Shown here piece after piece: positions 62,928-64,000 of a DNA stretch of 64,000 nucleotides; position 1 is the stretch's first letter, and each line of letters starts with the position of its first letter. Location of the stretch: NCBI RefSeq assembly GCF_023715465.1, contig NZ_JAMBOE010000003.1, positions 62,001 to 126,000 on the forward strand, written 5' to 3'. The stretch is from Paenibacillus macerans (GTDB lineage: Bacteria > Bacillota > Bacilli > Paenibacillales > Paenibacillaceae). The notes under the pieces are model-generated. The model did no database searches. It was not told the DNA's origin and saw only the letters and a program-made list of their open reading frames with translations. Position numbers and translations under genes: made by a program.

Positions 62928-64000
62928 ATGGAAGCGAAGCAAAAATATATTTTGGCGGTGGACCAAAGCACCTCGGGTACAAAAGCTTTATTGGTCGACC
63001 GGCAGGGGGAAGTGACCGCCCGCTCCTCTTTGGAGCACAGACAAATCTATCCCCAGCCCGGTTGGGTGGAACACGATCCGCTGGAAATTTACGAGAACGT
63101 CAAAGCCTGCATTCGCGAAGTTCTGCGGCAAACTAATGTTACCGCCGCGGAACTCGCGGTCCTGACCGTTACCAACCAGCGCGAAACCGCCGTGATGTGG
63201 GACAGCGTTACCGGGCGTCCGGTCTACAACGCAATCGTCTGGCAGTGCCAACGAACGGCCGAGACTTGCGAGCGGCTGAAGGACGAAGGCCATGAAAAGC
63301 GGGTTCGCTCCAAAACCGGACTCCTGCTGGACCCTTATTTCTCTGCGGCCAAATTTAAATGGATACTTGACCATGTGGAGGAAGTCCCCCTCCTATTGCA
63401 GGAAGGCAGGCTGCTTGCGGGTACCATGGACAGTTGGCTGGTATGGAAGCTGACCGGCGGCAAAGTGCACGCTACCGATTACACCAACGCCAGCCGCACG
63501 TCCCTGTTCAACATTCACACTTTGCAATGGGATGAGGAAATGACCGCTTTGTTCGGGGTGCCTGCTTCTCTGCTCCCCGAGGTTAAAGCCTCGGATGCCG
63601 TCGTAGGTTATACCGGCGACGACAGCCTCTTTGCCCTTCCCGTTCCGATCGCCGGCATTATCGGCGACTCGCAAGGCGCGTTGTTTGGCCATTTGTGCTT
63701 CGAGCCCGGAACGGCGAAAGCGACGTACGGCACGGGAACCTCGGTTCTGATGAACGTTGGGGAAAAACCCGTTGACGGCGGCGAGGGGCTCGTAACGGCC
63801 ATAGCCTGGGGAGCCGGAGGAAAGGTTACGTATGCCCTGGAAGCGGTCATCCGTTCATCAGGAGACAGCATCAAGTGGACTCGGGACAATCTGGGATTAT
63901 TTTCGACCTTTGAGGAAATGCAGCAGTTGGTAGGTGGGCTTTCGTCCAATGAAGGCGTTTACCTCATCCCCGCATTTGTCGGGTTGGGTGTCCCCTACTG
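62928..64000 (+). CDS. FGGY-family carbohydrate kinase (cut by window edge); candidate apulose kinase
   Basis: The first 357 residues of an FGGY kinase. ATP site YILAVDQSTSGTKALLVD, the block VLTVTNQRETAVMWDSVTGR, the catalytic-domain segment AGIIGDSQGALFGHLCFEPG and TYGTGTSVLMNVGEKP are all present, most like glycerol kinase and xylulokinase relatives. It should phosphorylate the ketose made by the isomerase, feeding the transketolase subunits. Start ATG 62928 after AAGGTGAGG, 10 bases past the transketolase stop, so all four genes form one operon. The C-terminus is beyond 64000. Confidence 0.9.
   Translation, partial: MEAKQKYILAVDQSTSGTKALLVDRQGEVTARSSLEHRQIYPQPGWVEHDPLEIYENVKACIREVLRQTNVTAAELAVLTVTNQRETAVMWDSVTGRPVYNAIVWQCQRTAETCERLKDEGHEKRVRSKTGLLLDPYFSAAKFKWILDHVEEVPLLLQEGRLLAGTMDSWLVWKLTGGKVHATDYTNASRTSLFNIHTLQWDEEMTALFGVPASLLPEVKASDAVVGYTGDDSLFALPVPIAGIIGDSQGALFGHLCFEPGTAKATYGTGTSVLMNVGEKPVDGGEGLVTAIAWGAGGKVTYALEAVIRSSGDSIKWTRDNLGLFSTFEEMQQLVGGLSSNEGVYLIPAFVGLGVPY

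Noticed and set aside
61919..62971. A 350-codon minus-strand open frame opposite the transketolase subunit
   Set aside because: It is antisense to a clear gene, with no family features.

Overview
The window reads as chromosomal DNA of a plant- or soil-associated Paenibacillus-like member of the Bacillales. The basis is a set of Bacillales family genes (Amj-type lipid II flippase, a yqhH/yqhG pair, YqzE, a YjcZ-type miniprotein, a GbsR-type regulator, a CwlD-like amidase), strong AGGAGG ribosome sites with frequent TTG and GTG starts, and many carbohydrate ABC importers of the Lpl, Ugp and Msm types. I saw no rRNA, tRNA, CRISPR array or intact transposase.

Layout. 1-4.8 kb: an LplABC-type oligosaccharide importer with a membrane AraC-type regulator. 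5.0-6.6 kb: mqo. 7.0-11.7 kb: a one-strand cluster with an AiiA-like acyl-homoserine lactonase, an MFS transporter, an amidase, a 63-aa GatC-like protein and a TetR repressor. Matching CGGACAA palindromes lie before three of these genes, one exactly inside the lactonase promoter spacer. 11.7-16.6 kb: an AT-rich stretch with gene remnants, Amj, and GNAT, VOC, APH and Nudix enzymes. 17.1-23.1 kb: a Ugp-like importer with one frameshifted permease, a metallophosphoesterase, a HAD phosphatase, an SMR protein and a divergent GbsR-like regulator. 23.2-24.9 kb: AT-rich small genes. 25.0-32.4 kb: a GH78-like enzyme, an ABC importer and a YesMN-type two-component system. 32.6-41.2 kb: secreted proteins, yqhH/yqhG, yqzE, a cell-wall amidase and a chemoreceptor.

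41.2-46 kb holds an unusual block of short repeats and a two-gene thiazole/oxazole peptide (TOMM) maturation pair with no visible precursor. 46.4-51.8 kb is a pectin/hemicellulose locus: an alpha/beta hydrolase, a pectinesterase remnant, an AraC regulator, GH28 and GH43. 52-64 kb holds a GH1 6-phospho-beta-glucosidase, two LacI regulators, a DUF4038 (GH140-like) enzyme, a beta-glucoside PTS IIBCA, a fucose-isomerase-like protein, a split transketolase and an FGGY kinase, which continues past the window edge.

Two systems stand out. (1) 51.9-64 kb has the gene content expected for D-apiose use (apiosidase-like hydrolase, isomerase, kinase, two-subunit transketolase), but with a PTS and a cytoplasmic hydrolase. 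This suggests uptake of phosphorylated apiosyl-glucosides, which I infer and have not seen described. (2) 7.0-11.7 kb looks like a repressor-controlled acyl-homoserine lactone degradation regulon in which the amidase could act after the lactonase. A third observation is a set of three roughly 180-200 bp elements at 24.3, 41.6 and 59.1 kb, each with four short units spaced about 51/66/51 bp and the second pair inverted.
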